Positions 26,328 to 35,785 of a stretch of 38,236 nt of DNA are shown here, piece by piece. Source of the DNA: Smithella sp. PtaU1.Bin162 (GTDB taxonomy: Bacteria > Desulfobacterota > Syntrophia > Syntrophales > Smithellaceae); NCBI GenBank assembly GCA_002068015.1, contig MVRV01000082.1:1-38236 (forward strand), in the 5' to 3' direction. A model generated the notes under the pieces. It saw only the letters and a program-made list of their open reading frames with translations. It was not told the origin of the DNA and searched no databases. Each line of letters opens with the position of its first letter. The stretch's first letter is position 1. A program made the position numbers and the translations under genes.

Positions 26328-27581
26328 CTACGCTTTCTTTATTCTCCGCTCATACAAAGGAAACCGGGAGCAAAGCGTTTTAACTTCCTTCGCTACAGTC
26401 TGAATTTTAGTCTCGTCATTGATATTATTAATAACATCGGCAATGTAAGAAGCTATCAGCTTCATTTCGTTTTCTTTCATGCCCCGCGTGGTCACGGCGG
26501 GAGTGCCGATTCTAATTCCACTGGTCACCTGCGGCCCTTTGGTATCAAAAGGAATACCGTTTTTATTCACCGTTATGGCAGCCCGGTCCAGCGCTTCCTG
26601 CGCGTCTTTACCGGTAACGCCTTTCGGGGTCAAATCAACCAGCATCAGATGATTGTCCGTACCACCGGAAACAAGTCGGAAGCCCTGATTTGTGAGCTCA
26701 GCCGCCATCGCCTGAGCATTTTTCAGAATCTGCTGCTGATAGATTTTGAATTCCGGGGAGAGCGCCTCTTTAAAGGCAACGGCTTTAGCTGCAATAATAT
26801 GCATTAAAGGCCCGCCTTGCATACCCGGAAAAACACGGCTGTTTAAAGTTTTGGCATAAGCTTCCTTGCACATGATCAAGCCGCCGCGCGGGCCGCGCAA
26901 AGTTTTATGCGTTGTAGAAGTAACATATTCGCAAACCGGCACCGGAGTTGGATGAAGCCCCACGGCGACAAGGCCGGCAACATGGGCGATATCAGCCATA
27001 ATAACGGCGCCGACTTCATCGGCTATCTTGCGGAAACGGGTAAAATCAAGCGTGCGCGGATAGGCACTGGCACCGACAATAATCATTTTCGGTTTATGTT
27101 CCCGGGCTAATTTCTCGAGCTCGGCAAAATCAATGGTTTCCGTTTCTTTATCCACTCCGTAAGGGATAATTTTATAAAATTTACCGGAGAAATTAGCGGG
27201 GCTGCCGTGCGACAGATGGCCGCCGTGCGATAAATTCATTCCTAACACGGTATCGCCGGGTTGAAGAACGGAAAAATAAACAGCCATATTAGCTTGCGTT
27301 CCGGAATGCGGCTGGACATTAACACTCTCAGCTCCAAAGAGCTGCTTGCACCGTTCGATGGCCAGATTTTCCGCTATATCAACAAACTCGCAACCGCCGT
27401 AATAGCGGCGACCGGGATAGCCTTCAGCGTATTTATTAGTCATGATACTACCCTGGGCTTCGAGCACCGCTTCGCTCACAAAATTCTCCGAGGCAATGAG
27501 CTCGATTTTCCCCGCCTGCCGAAGCGTTTCCAATTCAATAGCATGATTTACTTCCGGATCAATTTTTTCTAAAAGAGACAT
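26328..27581 (-). CDS. glyA: serine hydroxymethyltransferase
   Basis: 417-aa PLP enzyme that interconverts serine and glycine with transfer of a one-carbon unit to tetrahydrofolate. The PLP lysine is K226 in [14 protein letters not shown]; other hallmarks are [36 protein letters not shown] and [10 protein letters not shown]. Length is typical. AGGAGGAAA precedes the ATG. It follows fabF by 26 bp in the operon. Confidence 0.98.
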   Translation of the reverse strand: MSLLEKIDPEVNHAIELETLRQAGKIELIASENFVSEAVLEAQGSIMTNKYAEGYPGRRYYGGCEFVDIAENLAIERCKQLFGAESVNVQPHSGTQANMAVYFSVLQPGDTVLGMNLSHGGHLSHGSPANFSGKFYKIIPYGVDKETETIDFAELEKLAREHKPKMIIVGASAYPRTLDFTRFRKIADEVGAVIMADIAHVAGLVAVGLHPTPVPVCEYVTSTTHKTLRGPRGGLIMCKEAYAKTLNSRVFPGMQGGPLMHIIAAKAVAFKEALSPEFKIYQQQILKNAQAMAAELTNQGFRLVSGGTDNHLMLVDLTPKGVTGKDAQEALDRAAITVNKNGIPFDTKGPQVTSGIRIGTPAVTTRGMKENEMKLIASYIADVINNINDETKIQTVAKEVKTLCSRFPLYERRIKKA

Positions 27582-27607
27582 GAAAATAATTTCCTCCTGA
27601 GAGTTGA

Positions 27608-28849
27608 TTAATTACAATATTTTTTAAATACCAGAACCGAATTGACACCACCAAAGCCAAAAGTGTTGGACAGGGCCGTGGAAATTTCTTTTTTGCGGGC
27701 CACGTTGGCAACGTAATCCAGATCACATTCCGGATCGGGATTATCCAGGTTGATTGTGGGCGGAATAATTCCTTCCTGAAGGGCGTAAACGGCAAATATG
27801 GCCTCCACGCCTCCTGCTGCTCCCAGCATATGCCCCGTCATGGACTTGGTGGAACTGACCATCAGATGCCCGGCATGTTTACCAAAAAGTGATTTCACGG
27901 CCTGGGTTTCATACAGATCATTAAGCGGTGTTGACGTCCCGTGGGCATTGATATAATCAATATCGGCGACACTCAAACCGGCATCTTTTATGGCTGTAAA
28001 CATGCTGCGGACCGCTCCTTCATGCCCGGGTGGTGGCGCCGCCACATGGAAAGCATCGGATGTACAGCCGTATCCCGCAACTTCCGCATAAATCCGGGCT
28101 CCCCGCTTCAGGGCAAAGGATAATTCCTCCAGAATGATAATTCCGCAACCTTCACCGATTACAAAGCCGTCACGTCCGCGGTCAAACGGCCGGCTGGCTT
28201 TTTCCGGCTCGGCGTTGCGTTGCGACAACGCCCGCATGGAATTGAAACCGGCGACGGAAAGCGGAGTTACGGCCGCTTCCGTACCGCCCGTAATCATAAC
28301 ATCGGCATCATCTCCGGCAATGGTTTTATAAGCATCGCCGATAGCGGATGTACCGGAAGCACAGGCGGTAACAGCGCAATTGATGGGACCTTTGGCGCCA
28401 AAACGGATGGATATGTGACCGGATGCCAGATTGGCCAGAATCGCCGGAACGGCAAAAGGAGAAACTCTTCGGGGACCTGATTTCAGAAGAACCTCTTTTG
28501 CCTGCTCCATTGTCGCAAGTCCACCGATGGCAGAACCGATAATAACGCCGGTACGAGTCGATATTTCCGGGCTCACGGTCAACGAGGCATCATCCATGGC
28601 CATGGAAGCGGAAGCGAGAGCATAGAGGATAAAATCGTCGTAGCGCCGCACTTCTTTTTTGTCCACAAACTGCAGCGGATCGAATTTTTTTACTTCGGCG
28701 GCAATTTTTGTGTTGAAGGCAGTACTGTCGAATTTGGTAATCGGACCGACACCAGATTTACCCGCAACTGCGCTTTCCCAGGATTCCCGAGCGGAATTAC
28801 CCAAGGGAGTGAGGGCTCCGAGACCGGTTACCACGACACGCCTTTTCAT
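27608..28849 (-). CDS. fabF: beta-ketoacyl-ACP synthase II
   Basis: 413-aa condensing enzyme of fatty acid elongation (KAS II). The catalytic triad is C163 ([13 protein letters not shown]), H303 ([11 protein letters not shown]) and H340 ([12 protein letters not shown]). It begins with [15 protein letters not shown] and ends with [15 protein letters not shown], both standard. Length is normal. It follows acpP by 23 bp, the common acpP-fabF order. Confidence 0.98.
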   Translation of the reverse strand: MKRRVVVTGLGALTPLGNSARESWESAVAGKSGVGPITKFDSTAFNTKIAAEVKKFDPLQFVDKKEVRRYDDFILYALASASMAMDDASLTVSPEISTRTGVIIGSAIGGLATMEQAKEVLLKSGPRRVSPFAVPAILANLASGHISIRFGAKGPINCAVTACASGTSAIGDAYKTIAGDDADVMITGGTEAAVTPLSVAGFNSMRALSQRNAEPEKASRPFDRGRDGFVIGEGCGIIILEELSFALKRGARIYAEVAGYGCTSDAFHVAAPPPGHEGAVRSMFTAIKDAGLSVADIDYINAHGTSTPLNDLYETQAVKSLFGKHAGHLMVSSTKSMTGHMLGAAGGVEAIFAVYALQEGIIPPTINLDNPDPECDLDYVANVARKKEISTALSNTFGFGGVNSVLVFKKYCN

Positions 28850-28872
28850 TGGCTTAAACCTTGAGTTACAAA

Positions 28873-29109
28873 TTAATTAATACCTTTGTTCTTAAGAAAT
28901 TCAATAACGTCCTTAATTGTTCTAATCTTTTCCAGTTCCTCATCCGCTATTTCCAGGCCGAACACTTCTTCCATCTCCATGATAAGTTCGACCAGATCGA
29001 GCGAATCTGCTCCCAAATCATCAATAAAAGAAGCTTCCGGAACGCATTCTTCACGGGTTACATCCAGTTGCTCCATAACAAGCTTTATGACTCTTTCTTC
29101 TAATGTCAT
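28873..29109 (-). CDS. acpP: acyl carrier protein
   Basis: 78-aa acidic four-helix acyl carrier protein. S36 in GADSLDLVELIM is the 4'-phosphopantetheine site. AGGAGGGTAGAGA precedes the ATG. It lies between fabD and fabF; the fabG gene that usually separates fabD and acpP is absent, leaving only 92 bp. Confidence 0.98.
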   Translation of the reverse strand: MTLEERVIKLVMEQLDVTREECVPEASFIDDLGADSLDLVELIMEMEEVFGLEIADEELEKIRTIKDVIEFLKNKGIN

Positions 29110-29201
29110 TCTCTACCCTCCTAAATTCGATTATTGCATTAAAATTGAATTATTTGGTGCTCTCTTTTACCCTGTTTTAAAAAATAATTCCTTAATTTTT
29201 T

Positions 29202-30155
29202 CTATACATTCAAAATTTCCATGGTTTTATACAGGGAAGCAACATCTTCTATACTATATAATTTGATACTTTTATTTATTCTCTTAATTAAGCCGCAGAG
29301 CGTTCTTCTCGGACCAATTTCAATAATTGTTTCCACACCCAGATCTGCCATTTTTTCCACCGTCTGCCGCCACATGACCGGAGAAACGATTTGCCGGAGC
29401 AAAAGCTTGCGTGCATTTTCCCGTGTGTAAAAAATACCCGGATCGCAATTGGGGATGACCGGGGCAAGAAAATTCTTAAATTCCACCTTCTCCAGATTCT
29501 CCGCCAGGCGGTCCGCTGCACTCTTCAATAAACTGCAATGACAGGGAGCACTTATCGGCAGCCGGACAATTTTCATTGCTCCCTTTTCTTTTGCAGCCGC
29601 CATCACTTTTTCTACAGCAGTTGCGTGACCGGAAACCACAACCTGCCCGGGAGCATTATAAATTACCGGGGCAACCTGAGCCCGGGGATTACTTATTTCC
29701 ACACATATTTTTTTCACGGCATCATCATTCATTCCGACAATTGCCGCCATAGCGCCGACGCCGGCAGGAACAGCTTCCTGATGATAAAGCGCCCTTGCCT
29801 GCACTAATGGAAAAACATCATCAAAATCAACAGCTCCGGCAGCATAGAGCGCCGAGTATTCACCAAGGCTGTGTCCCGCCATAACCTTTGGTTTAATTGT
29901 TGTTTTTTCTTTAAAAACACTGTAAATTGCAATATTTAGAGTTAAAACAGCAATCTGCGTATTGATGGTTAAATCAAGTTTCGCCTGCGACCCGGACAAA
30001 CAAAGACGGCCTATATCCATCCCCAGCAAAGAACCGGCGCGCTCAAAAACATTCCGAACACTTGCAAATTCCGCAAATAAAGAACTTCCCATGCCCGTGT
30101 GCTGCGTACCCTGACCGGGAAATACCAGCGCTATTTTAGATATCGCAGTTATCAT
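29202..30155 (-). CDS. fabD: malonyl-CoA:ACP transacylase
   Basis: 317-aa enzyme that loads malonyl groups onto ACP. The N-terminal ALVFPGQGTQHTGMG, nucleophile S96 in AGHSLGEYSAL, and active-site H206 (SAPCHCSLL) are all in place. The frame extends two codons upstream to a TTG; the ATG at 30155 is chosen as the family's usual start, though the ribosome site is weak for either. It starts the remaining fab block, 182 bp after rpmF, where plsX and fabH are normally found. Confidence 0.96.
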   Translation of the reverse strand: MITAISKIALVFPGQGTQHTGMGSSLFAEFASVRNVFERAGSLLGMDIGRLCLSGSQAKLDLTINTQIAVLTLNIAIYSVFKEKTTIKPKVMAGHSLGEYSALYAAGAVDFDDVFPLVQARALYHQEAVPAGVGAMAAIVGMNDDAVKKICVEISNPRAQVAPVIYNAPGQVVVSGHATAVEKVMAAAKEKGAMKIVRLPISAPCHCSLLKSAADRLAENLEKVEFKNFLAPVIPNCDPGIFYTRENARKLLLRQIVSPVMWRQTVEKMADLGVETIIEIGPRRTLCGLIKRINKSIKLYSIEDVASLYKTMEILNV

Positions 30156-30343
30156 GATCAACTAACTTGTACTTCTCCGGCACCGGGAAAACAGGGAAGA
30201 TAGTCTCTTTCCATAACCTCCGACCTCAAGCCGAAAGAACTGCCAGCATATATTTGCAGTACTGTAACACTATTGATGCAGCGACGAAATCTGAAAATTT
30301 GAACCATTAATAAATGCAGCCGGATAAAGGAAATGCTTCGGAA

Positions 30344-30529
30344 TCAGGAAATTTTTTCAATAGGTGTAATTTCCCGGCCTTTATATGTTCCGCATTTGGG
30401 GCAAGCGCGATGGGGCATCTTCGGCTCATTACACTGCGGGCATAACGACATTGCCGGTTTCTGCAAAAAATCGTGCGCCCTCCTCTGGTTTCGCCTGGTT
30501 TTGGAATGTCGTTTTACTGGATTTGGCAT
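30344..30529 (-). CDS. rpmF: ribosomal protein bL32
   Basis: 61-aa large-subunit protein bL32 with the basic start MPNPVKRHSKTRRNQRRAHD and a zinc ribbon (C30, C33, C43, C46). AGAGGATAAG precedes the ATG. It follows the YceD-like gene by 12 bp, a pairing conserved across bacteria, and is followed by a non-coding 182-bp gap before fabD. Confidence 0.98.
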   Translation of the reverse strand: MPNPVKRHSKTRRNQRRAHDFLQKPAMSLCPQCNEPKMPHRACPKCGTYKGREITPIEKIS

Positions 30530-30541
30530 AACTTATCCTCT

Positions 30542-31087
30542 TCAATTCTTTTTTATTTTAATATTCTTTAACACAGCCAGTCTGTCATCAACAACTTTTG
30601 ATTGGCAATGACAGGAAGCAATATTCAGATTAACACCACAATGCGGGCACAAGCCCCGGCATGTTTCAGAACAAAGCGGTTTAATCGGGATTTGTAAAAT
30701 AATCTGCTCGCAAACAATCTCTTTAAGATCAATAAAATCACCGGAGTAATAACTTATCTCCAATTCCTCGGCCTGAAGTTCCAGATCTTCCCTGGTTTCA
30801 GGTTTTGCCGGAACCAAGGTGTAAGCAAAATCACCGTCGCCGGATAGCTCGGCATCTTCGAGGCAACGGCTGCAGCAGATATTAAAAAGAACGGAAATGC
30901 TGCCCTTAATAAAAACCGTTGTGGAGGTCTTGGTTATCTGAAAATTTACATCAACTTTCCGCAGGCCGAAATCAAGGCTGTCTTCATCCTGCGAACATTC
31001 CTTAAACCATTTACCGTCTCCGGAAAAGGCGATGTCCAGACCTTCCTCGGGAATCGTAACTACATTAATTTTCAAAGAATTAGACAT
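30542..31087 (-). CDS. DUF177 (YceD-like) protein
   Basis: 181-aa DUF177/YceD family protein, commonly encoded just before rpmF and linked to 23S rRNA or ribosome assembly. The core has the paired cysteine block CCSRCLEDAEL, and the C-terminus has CSETCRGLCPHCGVNLN followed by CHC, a typical metal-binding tail. Family length is normal. It is first in the 14-gene reverse run, and its 5' side faces gltX across a divergent promoter region of about 270 bp. Confidence 0.92.
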   Translation of the reverse strand: MSNSLKINVVTIPEEGLDIAFSGDGKWFKECSQDEDSLDFGLRKVDVNFQITKTSTTVFIKGSISVLFNICCSRCLEDAELSGDGDFAYTLVPAKPETREDLELQAEELEISYYSGDFIDLKEIVCEQIILQIPIKPLCSETCRGLCPHCGVNLNIASCHCQSKVVDDRLAVLKNIKIKKN

Positions 31088-31300
31088 TGAAACTTTATTG
31101 CCTCAACGAAATTACGCGCCTCCGCGTTAAGCGCGGAAGTTAATTATAAATCATTCCCCTTGTCAAGCATAATTATTGATTTAACTTAAAAATACAGCTT
31201 TAACAGGGCAAACATATTTACTTTTTGAGCAAAATAATGTCTTTGTAAACAATATTGCAGGAATTGTTCTTTCGCAATTTACCGAATAGGGAAATGCGGC

Positions 31301-31330
31301 TTGACAAAAGACCTCTGTCAATCCTATAAA
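31301..31330 (+). promoter_or_regulatory. sigma-70 promoter of gltX
   Basis: TTGACA (31301-31306), 18-bp spacer, TATAAA (31325-31330), 24 bp before the chosen gltX ATG. The -35 box contains a TTG that could be misread as a start codon. Confidence 0.8.
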
Positions 31331-31354
31331 GTTCGAAAAAACAAGGTAAATAAA

Positions 31355-32764
31355 ATGACTAAAAAAACAAGAACCCGCTTTGCGCCTTCGCCCACCGGTT
31401 TCCTCCATATCGGCGGAGCCCGAACAGCTCTTTTTAACTGGCTTTTTGCCCGTCACTCCGGCGGTCAATTTGTATTGCGAATCGAAGATACCGACCAGAC
31501 GCGCTCCACTGATGAATCAACCAGGGCCATCCTCGATGCCATGTCCTGGCTCGGACTCGATTGTGACGAAGGACCGCATTTTCAGGCACAACGTGTCGAT
31601 TTACATCGGGAAATGGTGCGCAAGCTGATTGCCGAAGGCAAGGCCTATTATTGCACCTGTACAGCCGAAGAACTGGAAGCGAAAAGAAAAGCAGCGCTCG
31701 CCGCCGGTAAAAAACCAAAATACGACGGAACCTGCCGGAACAAAGATCTTAAAAAATCAGCCGGCAGCGTCGTCCGCTTCCGGGGTGCCCAGACGGGCAT
31801 TACCATTGTCGAAGATTTGATCAAAGGCAACATTACCTTTAATAACGATGAACTGGATGATTTAATTATTGAGCGCGGCGACGGCTACCCCACTTACAAC
31901 TTTGCCGTGGTCATTGATGATGCCCTCATGAACATTACCCATGTTATCCGCGGTGACGACCATGTCAATAACACACCGCGCCAGATTCTGCTTTATCAGG
32001 CATTGGGATTTGCCGTACCCAAATTTGCCCATGTACCGATGATCCTGGGATCGGATAAAGCGCGCCTGAGCAAACGCCACGGAGCAACATCCGTCATGGC
32101 TTATAAGGAAATGGGATTTCTGCCGGAGGCGCTGGTCAATTACCTGGTGCGTCTGGGATGGGCGCACGGTGATCAGGAAATTTTTTCTCTTCAGGAACTT
32201 ATTGATTTATTTTCACTCGATGCAGTCGGCAAATCGCCCGCCGTTTTTAATCCGGAAAAGCTCCTCTGGCTCAATGCTCATTATATAAAAGGAGCAAAGA
32301 TAACCAGACTGGCGGAAGAAATGAAACCTCTCTGGCCGGAAGGCGCCAAAAATGCCGATCCGGAATTTACCCAAAAAGTAATCGCCGACATGCAGCCCAG
32401 AGCCAAGACGCTCCTCGAGATGACGACGCTGGCCGATTTTTATTTTGTTGAAAGCATCAATTACGCAAATGAAGCCGGACAGAAATTTCTTTTGCCGGAA
32501 GTTTTGCAGCATCTCAAAGATATTGCGGAGAAGCTCCCCGCACTTCCCGATTTCAGCAAAGCGGGCATTGAAAATTTTTTAAAGACGTTCGGCGAAGAAC
32601 GCAATATCAAGTTGAAAATCATTGCCCAGCCGCTCCGGGTGGCACTTACCGGTAAAACCGTCAGCCCCGGCATTGACGAAGTAATGGTTACACTGGGCAA
32701 GGATCGCGTAATTAAAAGGATCAACGATGCCGTACGCTTTATTGAAACTCGTGCAAAAGCATAG
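31355..32764 (+). CDS. gltX: glutamyl-tRNA synthetase
   Basis: 469-aa class I tRNA synthetase charging tRNA-Glu, and in bacteria without GlnRS also tRNA-Gln for later transamidation by GatCAB. HIGH motif: [20 protein letters not shown] at the start; KMSKS-like motif: ARLSKRHGA (237-244). Length is typical. The start is set at 31355: AAGGT lies upstream, and the longer frame would begin inside the promoter. A tRNA-Gln gene follows 74 bp after the stop and may be co-transcribed. Discriminating versus non-discriminating specificity cannot be read by eye. Confidence 0.97.
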   Translation: MTKKTRTRFAPSPTGFLHIGGARTALFNWLFARHSGGQFVLRIEDTDQTRSTDESTRAILDAMSWLGLDCDEGPHFQAQRVDLHREMVRKLIAEGKAYYCTCTAEELEAKRKAALAAGKKPKYDGTCRNKDLKKSAGSVVRFRGAQTGITIVEDLIKGNITFNNDELDDLIIERGDGYPTYNFAVVIDDALMNITHVIRGDDHVNNTPRQILLYQALGFAVPKFAHVPMILGSDKARLSKRHGATSVMAYKEMGFLPEALVNYLVRLGWAHGDQEIFSLQELIDLFSLDAVGKSPAVFNPEKLLWLNAHYIKGAKITRLAEEMKPLWPEGAKNADPEFTQKVIADMQPRAKTLLEMTTLADFYFVESINYANEAGQKFLLPEVLQHLKDIAEKLPALPDFSKAGIENFLKTFGEERNIKLKIIAQPLRVALTGKTVSPGIDEVMVTLGKDRVIKRINDAVRFIETRAKA

Positions 32765-32912
32765 AATCTGAAGATATTTTGTTCCGGATAGGACAGTTTG
32801 TAATTTAGCCTTTAATATTAAAAACCCTTACCGGTTGCTGGGGGATCGTCTAGCGGTAGGACTCAGGGCTCTGAACCCTGCTACCTAGGTTCGAATCCTG
32901 GTCCCCCAGCCA
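32764..32912 (+). repeat. duplicated segment, copy 1 (gltX end to tRNA-Gln)
   Basis: The 43 bp starting at 32764 match 35240-35282 with about 36 identities, and the 74-bp tRNA-Gln that follows is identical to that at 35335. The two copies bracket the molybdopterin enzyme gene. Confidence 0.75.
32839..32912 (+). tRNA. tRNA-Gln(CTG), copy 1
   Basis: 74-nt tRNA. Acceptor stem TGGGGGA/TCCCCCA, discriminator G and encoded CCA, T-arm with GGTTCGAATCC, anticodon stem CAGGG/CCCTG with loop CTCTGAA, anticodon CTG, hence Gln (CAG codon). The promoter elements seen at copy 2 are lacking, so it is probably read from gltX or a weak promoter. Confidence 0.95.
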
Positions 32913-32972
32913 TTTTTCCGGACGCCCGACGTCCTAATTCTTTAAAATACGATGGCGTCTGCGGAAATCATT

Positions 32973-35051
32973 CTATATCTTCCGGATTCGGCAAGGCAGG
33001 CTTTTCAGATTCGGCGTACCGAATTCTCTGCCCAGTTTTCCGATGGATGTCAGCATATTGAAATTCGACTTCCGCCATTCGTACTGATCGGCCGGATTAC
33101 CTTCGGGAAACCACCACCCCAGCGCCGCACAGATGACCCTAGGATGAACATTATCCGTTATATGGACATTCTGTACAACCTTGCCGTATTTCGTTTCGAT
33201 AGCAATTTCATCACCATCGCTTAAGGCATAGTGGGCAGCCGTTTCCGGATGCATCTCCACTCTGGGATGAGGCCGCTTTTCCCGGAGTTTATGAACCCAC
33301 CGATATGAGGAATGGAGAAAATACTGACTCTTCACACTGGTAAGCAGCAGTGGAAAATCAGGATCATCCGCTTCCGGAAAATCCGTAAACTCGGGCAATG
33401 GTTTCAGTTTGAACTTTTCGGCAGTGCTAAGTTTCAGCTCGACTTTCCCGGTGGGTGTCTTGAAACCATTTCCTTCATAGAGTTTAAACCGGTCGGGTCC
33501 TTTCAGATAACCCTTTTCCACAAACTGTTGATAAGTAAGCCCTGCCGGTTGTACAACATCGTCGAGAAATTTCTCAAAGTCATCGTACCACAATTCGGGA
33601 GGAGATATCCTTTTCCCCAGCTCATTGATGATCTTTATATCGGGCCAGCATTCTTCCGGCGGATCGACAATTTTGGGCCGGGCGACAATTATTCCGTGCC
33701 CGATTCCATAATGACCGATATCATTCATTTCATACTGATGGGCAACGGGAAAAACAATATCCGCCATGGCGGCCGTGGGCGTCATGAAAATTTCCGCAAC
33801 TGCCGTAAAGTCAAGGCTCTGGAACGCCTCGTATGTAATCTTACTGTCCGCCCACGTCATAAGAGGATTAGTGCACATGCCGTAATATCCTCTTACCGGA
33901 TAGGGAACACCTTCCAGAACAGCCTTCCGGAAATACGCCGGAGCAACCGTCATCAGCCGCGGGATAATTTTATAATGGGCACTGATCATTTCTTTGTACT
34001 TATTCGGCACAAGATCGGCCCGGACAAAAGGTCCCAGACCCATTATCTTAGGATCATGGGCATTGCAGTTGCCGCCAGGTACTTCCAGATTTCCGCAGAT
34101 TGCCATGAGACAGATAAGCGCACGGGTTGTATCAAAAGTGTTAATATTATGCTCAATGGGATTTCCCCAGGACAAAGCCGCGGGCTTTGCGTTGGCGTAC
34201 ATCCGCGCCGCTTTGCGGATCAGATCAGCGGGAACCCAGGTAATGTCGGCAACTTTTTCCGGTGTATAGGCTTTAACGTGTTGTGCGAGATCTTCAAACC
34301 CGTAGGTATATTTTTCGACAAAATCCTTGGCGTAGAGTGATTCTTCGATGATGACATTTATGAATCCCAGAGCAAGAGCCTGTGAAGTTCCCGGCCGCAC
34401 CTGCAGCCACAAGTCCGCCCGGCCGGCAAAATCGATCCTGCGGGGATCAACGACAATCAGCTTTGCTCCCTTTTTAAGCTGTTCATAAAAAATACTGGCA
34501 ATCTGCCCCTCTTCATTGGTGGACGTGGGATTGCTTGCCCACAAAAGAATCAGTTCGGTCGGATTATGCAGATCGGCCACGGGGTAAAAACCGCAGGTAT
34601 GGATACCCGTAACTTCCCGCGGGGCATGACACACATCCTGAGAAGCAATGACATTGGGGGAACCAAAAGTATTGGCCAGACGAATCTGCACAAAATGTTC
34701 CAGACCCTTAGGCATACCCACACCGAAACCGACCGCCCGGGCACCATATTTTTCCTTTATTCTGATGAGATTTTCCGCTGTTTCACCGAGCGCTTCTTCC
34801 CAGGAAATCCTTCGCCATTTTCCTTCTCCCCGCTCTCCTATACGTTTTAACGGATGCTTCAGACGATCAGGATGTGTAAGTCTATCTGCGGATACCCTCC
34901 CCTTGAAGCAGGTGTAACCTTTGTTTAAATATCCTTCAGGATTACCTTTTATCTGAACTATTTCATTATCCTGAACACCAACGAGCAGGGAACAGCCGCC
35001 ATGATCCATACGAGCACAATGTGTTTCTTTCCATTGAATATCTTTTGTCAT
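32973..35051 (-). CDS. molybdopterin (Mo/W) enzyme of DMSO reductase family, acetylene hydratase-like
   Basis: 692-aa molybdopterin enzyme. The N-terminal cluster motif keeps C12, C20 and C48, but the position of the second Cys holds Met15-Asp16 (CARMDHGGC). In acetylene hydratase the same place is Cys12-Asp13, so Asp16 may match its catalytic Asp. C141 (SQDVCHAP) aligns with the Cys that ligates tungsten in acetylene hydratase. WKRISW-like, LIVVDPRRIDFAGRADLWLQVRPGTSQAL and the C-terminal MGD-binding half (from about 560) fit the family. No twin-arginine signal, hence cytoplasmic. The ATG at 35051 has GAGGAGA in front; an ATG 11 codons upstream lacks one. No electron-transfer subunit is adjacent, as in single-subunit hydratases or transhydroxylases. 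The reaction is unknown. Confidence 0.88.
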   Translation of the reverse strand: MTKDIQWKETHCARMDHGGCSLLVGVQDNEIVQIKGNPEGYLNKGYTCFKGRVSADRLTHPDRLKHPLKRIGERGEGKWRRISWEEALGETAENLIRIKEKYGARAVGFGVGMPKGLEHFVQIRLANTFGSPNVIASQDVCHAPREVTGIHTCGFYPVADLHNPTELILLWASNPTSTNEEGQIASIFYEQLKKGAKLIVVDPRRIDFAGRADLWLQVRPGTSQALALGFINVIIEESLYAKDFVEKYTYGFEDLAQHVKAYTPEKVADITWVPADLIRKAARMYANAKPAALSWGNPIEHNINTFDTTRALICLMAICGNLEVPGGNCNAHDPKIMGLGPFVRADLVPNKYKEMISAHYKIIPRLMTVAPAYFRKAVLEGVPYPVRGYYGMCTNPLMTWADSKITYEAFQSLDFTAVAEIFMTPTAAMADIVFPVAHQYEMNDIGHYGIGHGIIVARPKIVDPPEECWPDIKIINELGKRISPPELWYDDFEKFLDDVVQPAGLTYQQFVEKGYLKGPDRFKLYEGNGFKTPTGKVELKLSTAEKFKLKPLPEFTDFPEADDPDFPLLLTSVKSQYFLHSSYRWVHKLREKRPHPRVEMHPETAAHYALSDGDEIAIETKYGKVVQNVHITDNVHPRVICAALGWWFPEGNPADQYEWRKSNFNMLTSIGKLGREFGTPNLKSLPCRIRKI

Positions 35052-35286
35052 AAAATCTCCTCTTCTCTTTTGCGGATAAAACAAGCAAATCAGTACTCAA
35101 TGTTACAATCAATATTGATAAATTAATATAACACAGGAAAATTCCGGAGACCATCTTTTTAAGAAAATAGATGCAGAGCTGTGTAATTCCAAGTGCTGAA
35201 AAACACTGTAAATCATCTTGAATGCCGACCGAAAGCAGAGAATCTGATAATATTTTGTTCCGAATATGACCGGCTGTAATTTCGTC

Positions 35287-35315
35287 TTGACTTTTAGAGC
35301 AAGATTGAATAGATA
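35287..35315 (+). promoter_or_regulatory. promoter of tRNA-Gln copy 2
   Basis: TTGACT (35287-35292), 17-bp spacer, TAGATA (35310-35315), 19 bp before the mature tRNA. Probably also drives tRNA-Glu downstream. Confidence 0.65.
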
Positions 35316-35334
35316 CTCATCCCTTACTGGTTGC

Positions 35335-35408
35335 TGGGGGATCGTCTAGCGGTAGGACTCAGGGCTCTGAACCCTGCTACCTAGGTTCGAATCCTGGTCC
35401 CCCAGCCA
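35335..35408 (+). tRNA. tRNA-Gln(CTG), copy 2
   Basis: 74 nt, identical base for base to the copy at 32839, including the encoded CCA and the CTG anticodon. It has its own promoter and is followed 88 bp later by tRNA-Glu. Confidence 0.95.
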
Positions 35409-35496
35409 TTTTTTTATTTTTCGCCGAAACACCGAATAAGGTGCGACAAGGCAGGTGCCGGTTCCGATCATAACCGGGGACTCTATTTAAACCACT

Positions 35497-35571
35497 GGTC
35501 CCATCGTCTAGCGGTTAGGACGCTGGCCTCTCACGCCGGAAACCGGGGTTCAAACCCCCGTGGGACTACCA
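35497..35571 (+). tRNA. tRNA-Glu(CTC)
   Basis: 75 nt with encoded CCA. Acceptor GGTCCCA/TGGGACT (one G-T pair), T-arm GGGGTTCAAACCCC, anticodon loop CTCTCAC with CTC anticodon, hence Glu (GAG codon). Together with gltX and tRNA-Gln this makes a Glu/Gln translation neighbourhood. The A+T-rich accessory segment begins directly after it. Confidence 0.95.
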
Positions 35572-35734
35572 AAAGAAAATCAACTAGTTAAAAGTAATAT
35601 AAGGGCTATTTTTCAATCAACAGCAAATGACTTCCAACCCTACTTCCAACCTTGAGGAATAAAATTGAGGCTTTTTATACCGATATTTGGAATTTCTGGA
35701 CACCAAAAAAACAATTGCAAAACCAACATCCGTT

Positions 35735-35762
35735 GAAATAAAAAACCCGCCGAAGGGCGGGT
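35735..35762 (-). terminator. intrinsic terminator of lipoprotein genes
   Basis: Reverse-strand stem ACCCGCC/GGCGGGT (35756-35762 with 35745-35751), 4-nt loop, followed by a T-run. It lies 24 bp past the stop of the gene at 35786. Confidence 0.9.
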
Positions 35763-35785
35763 GATAGATGGTAATTACTTATATA

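Larger units (their letters stand above)
35240..35408 (+). repeat. duplicated segment, copy 2 (to tRNA-Gln)
   Basis: Begins GAATCTGATAATATTTTGTT, matching the sequence at the gltX stop. Compared with copy 1 it has an additional stretch of about 20 bp that supplies the TTGACT and TAGATA promoter boxes before an identical tRNA-Gln. Confidence 0.75.

Noticed and set aside
31301-31354. TTG start extending gltX by 18 codons
   Set aside because: The TTG is part of the -35 box, and family alignment starts at [13 protein letters not shown].
35572-35785. Attachment-site repeat after tRNA-Glu
   Set aside because: No second copy of the tRNA 3' end was found in the window; only a local ACTTCCAACC doublet near 35630.
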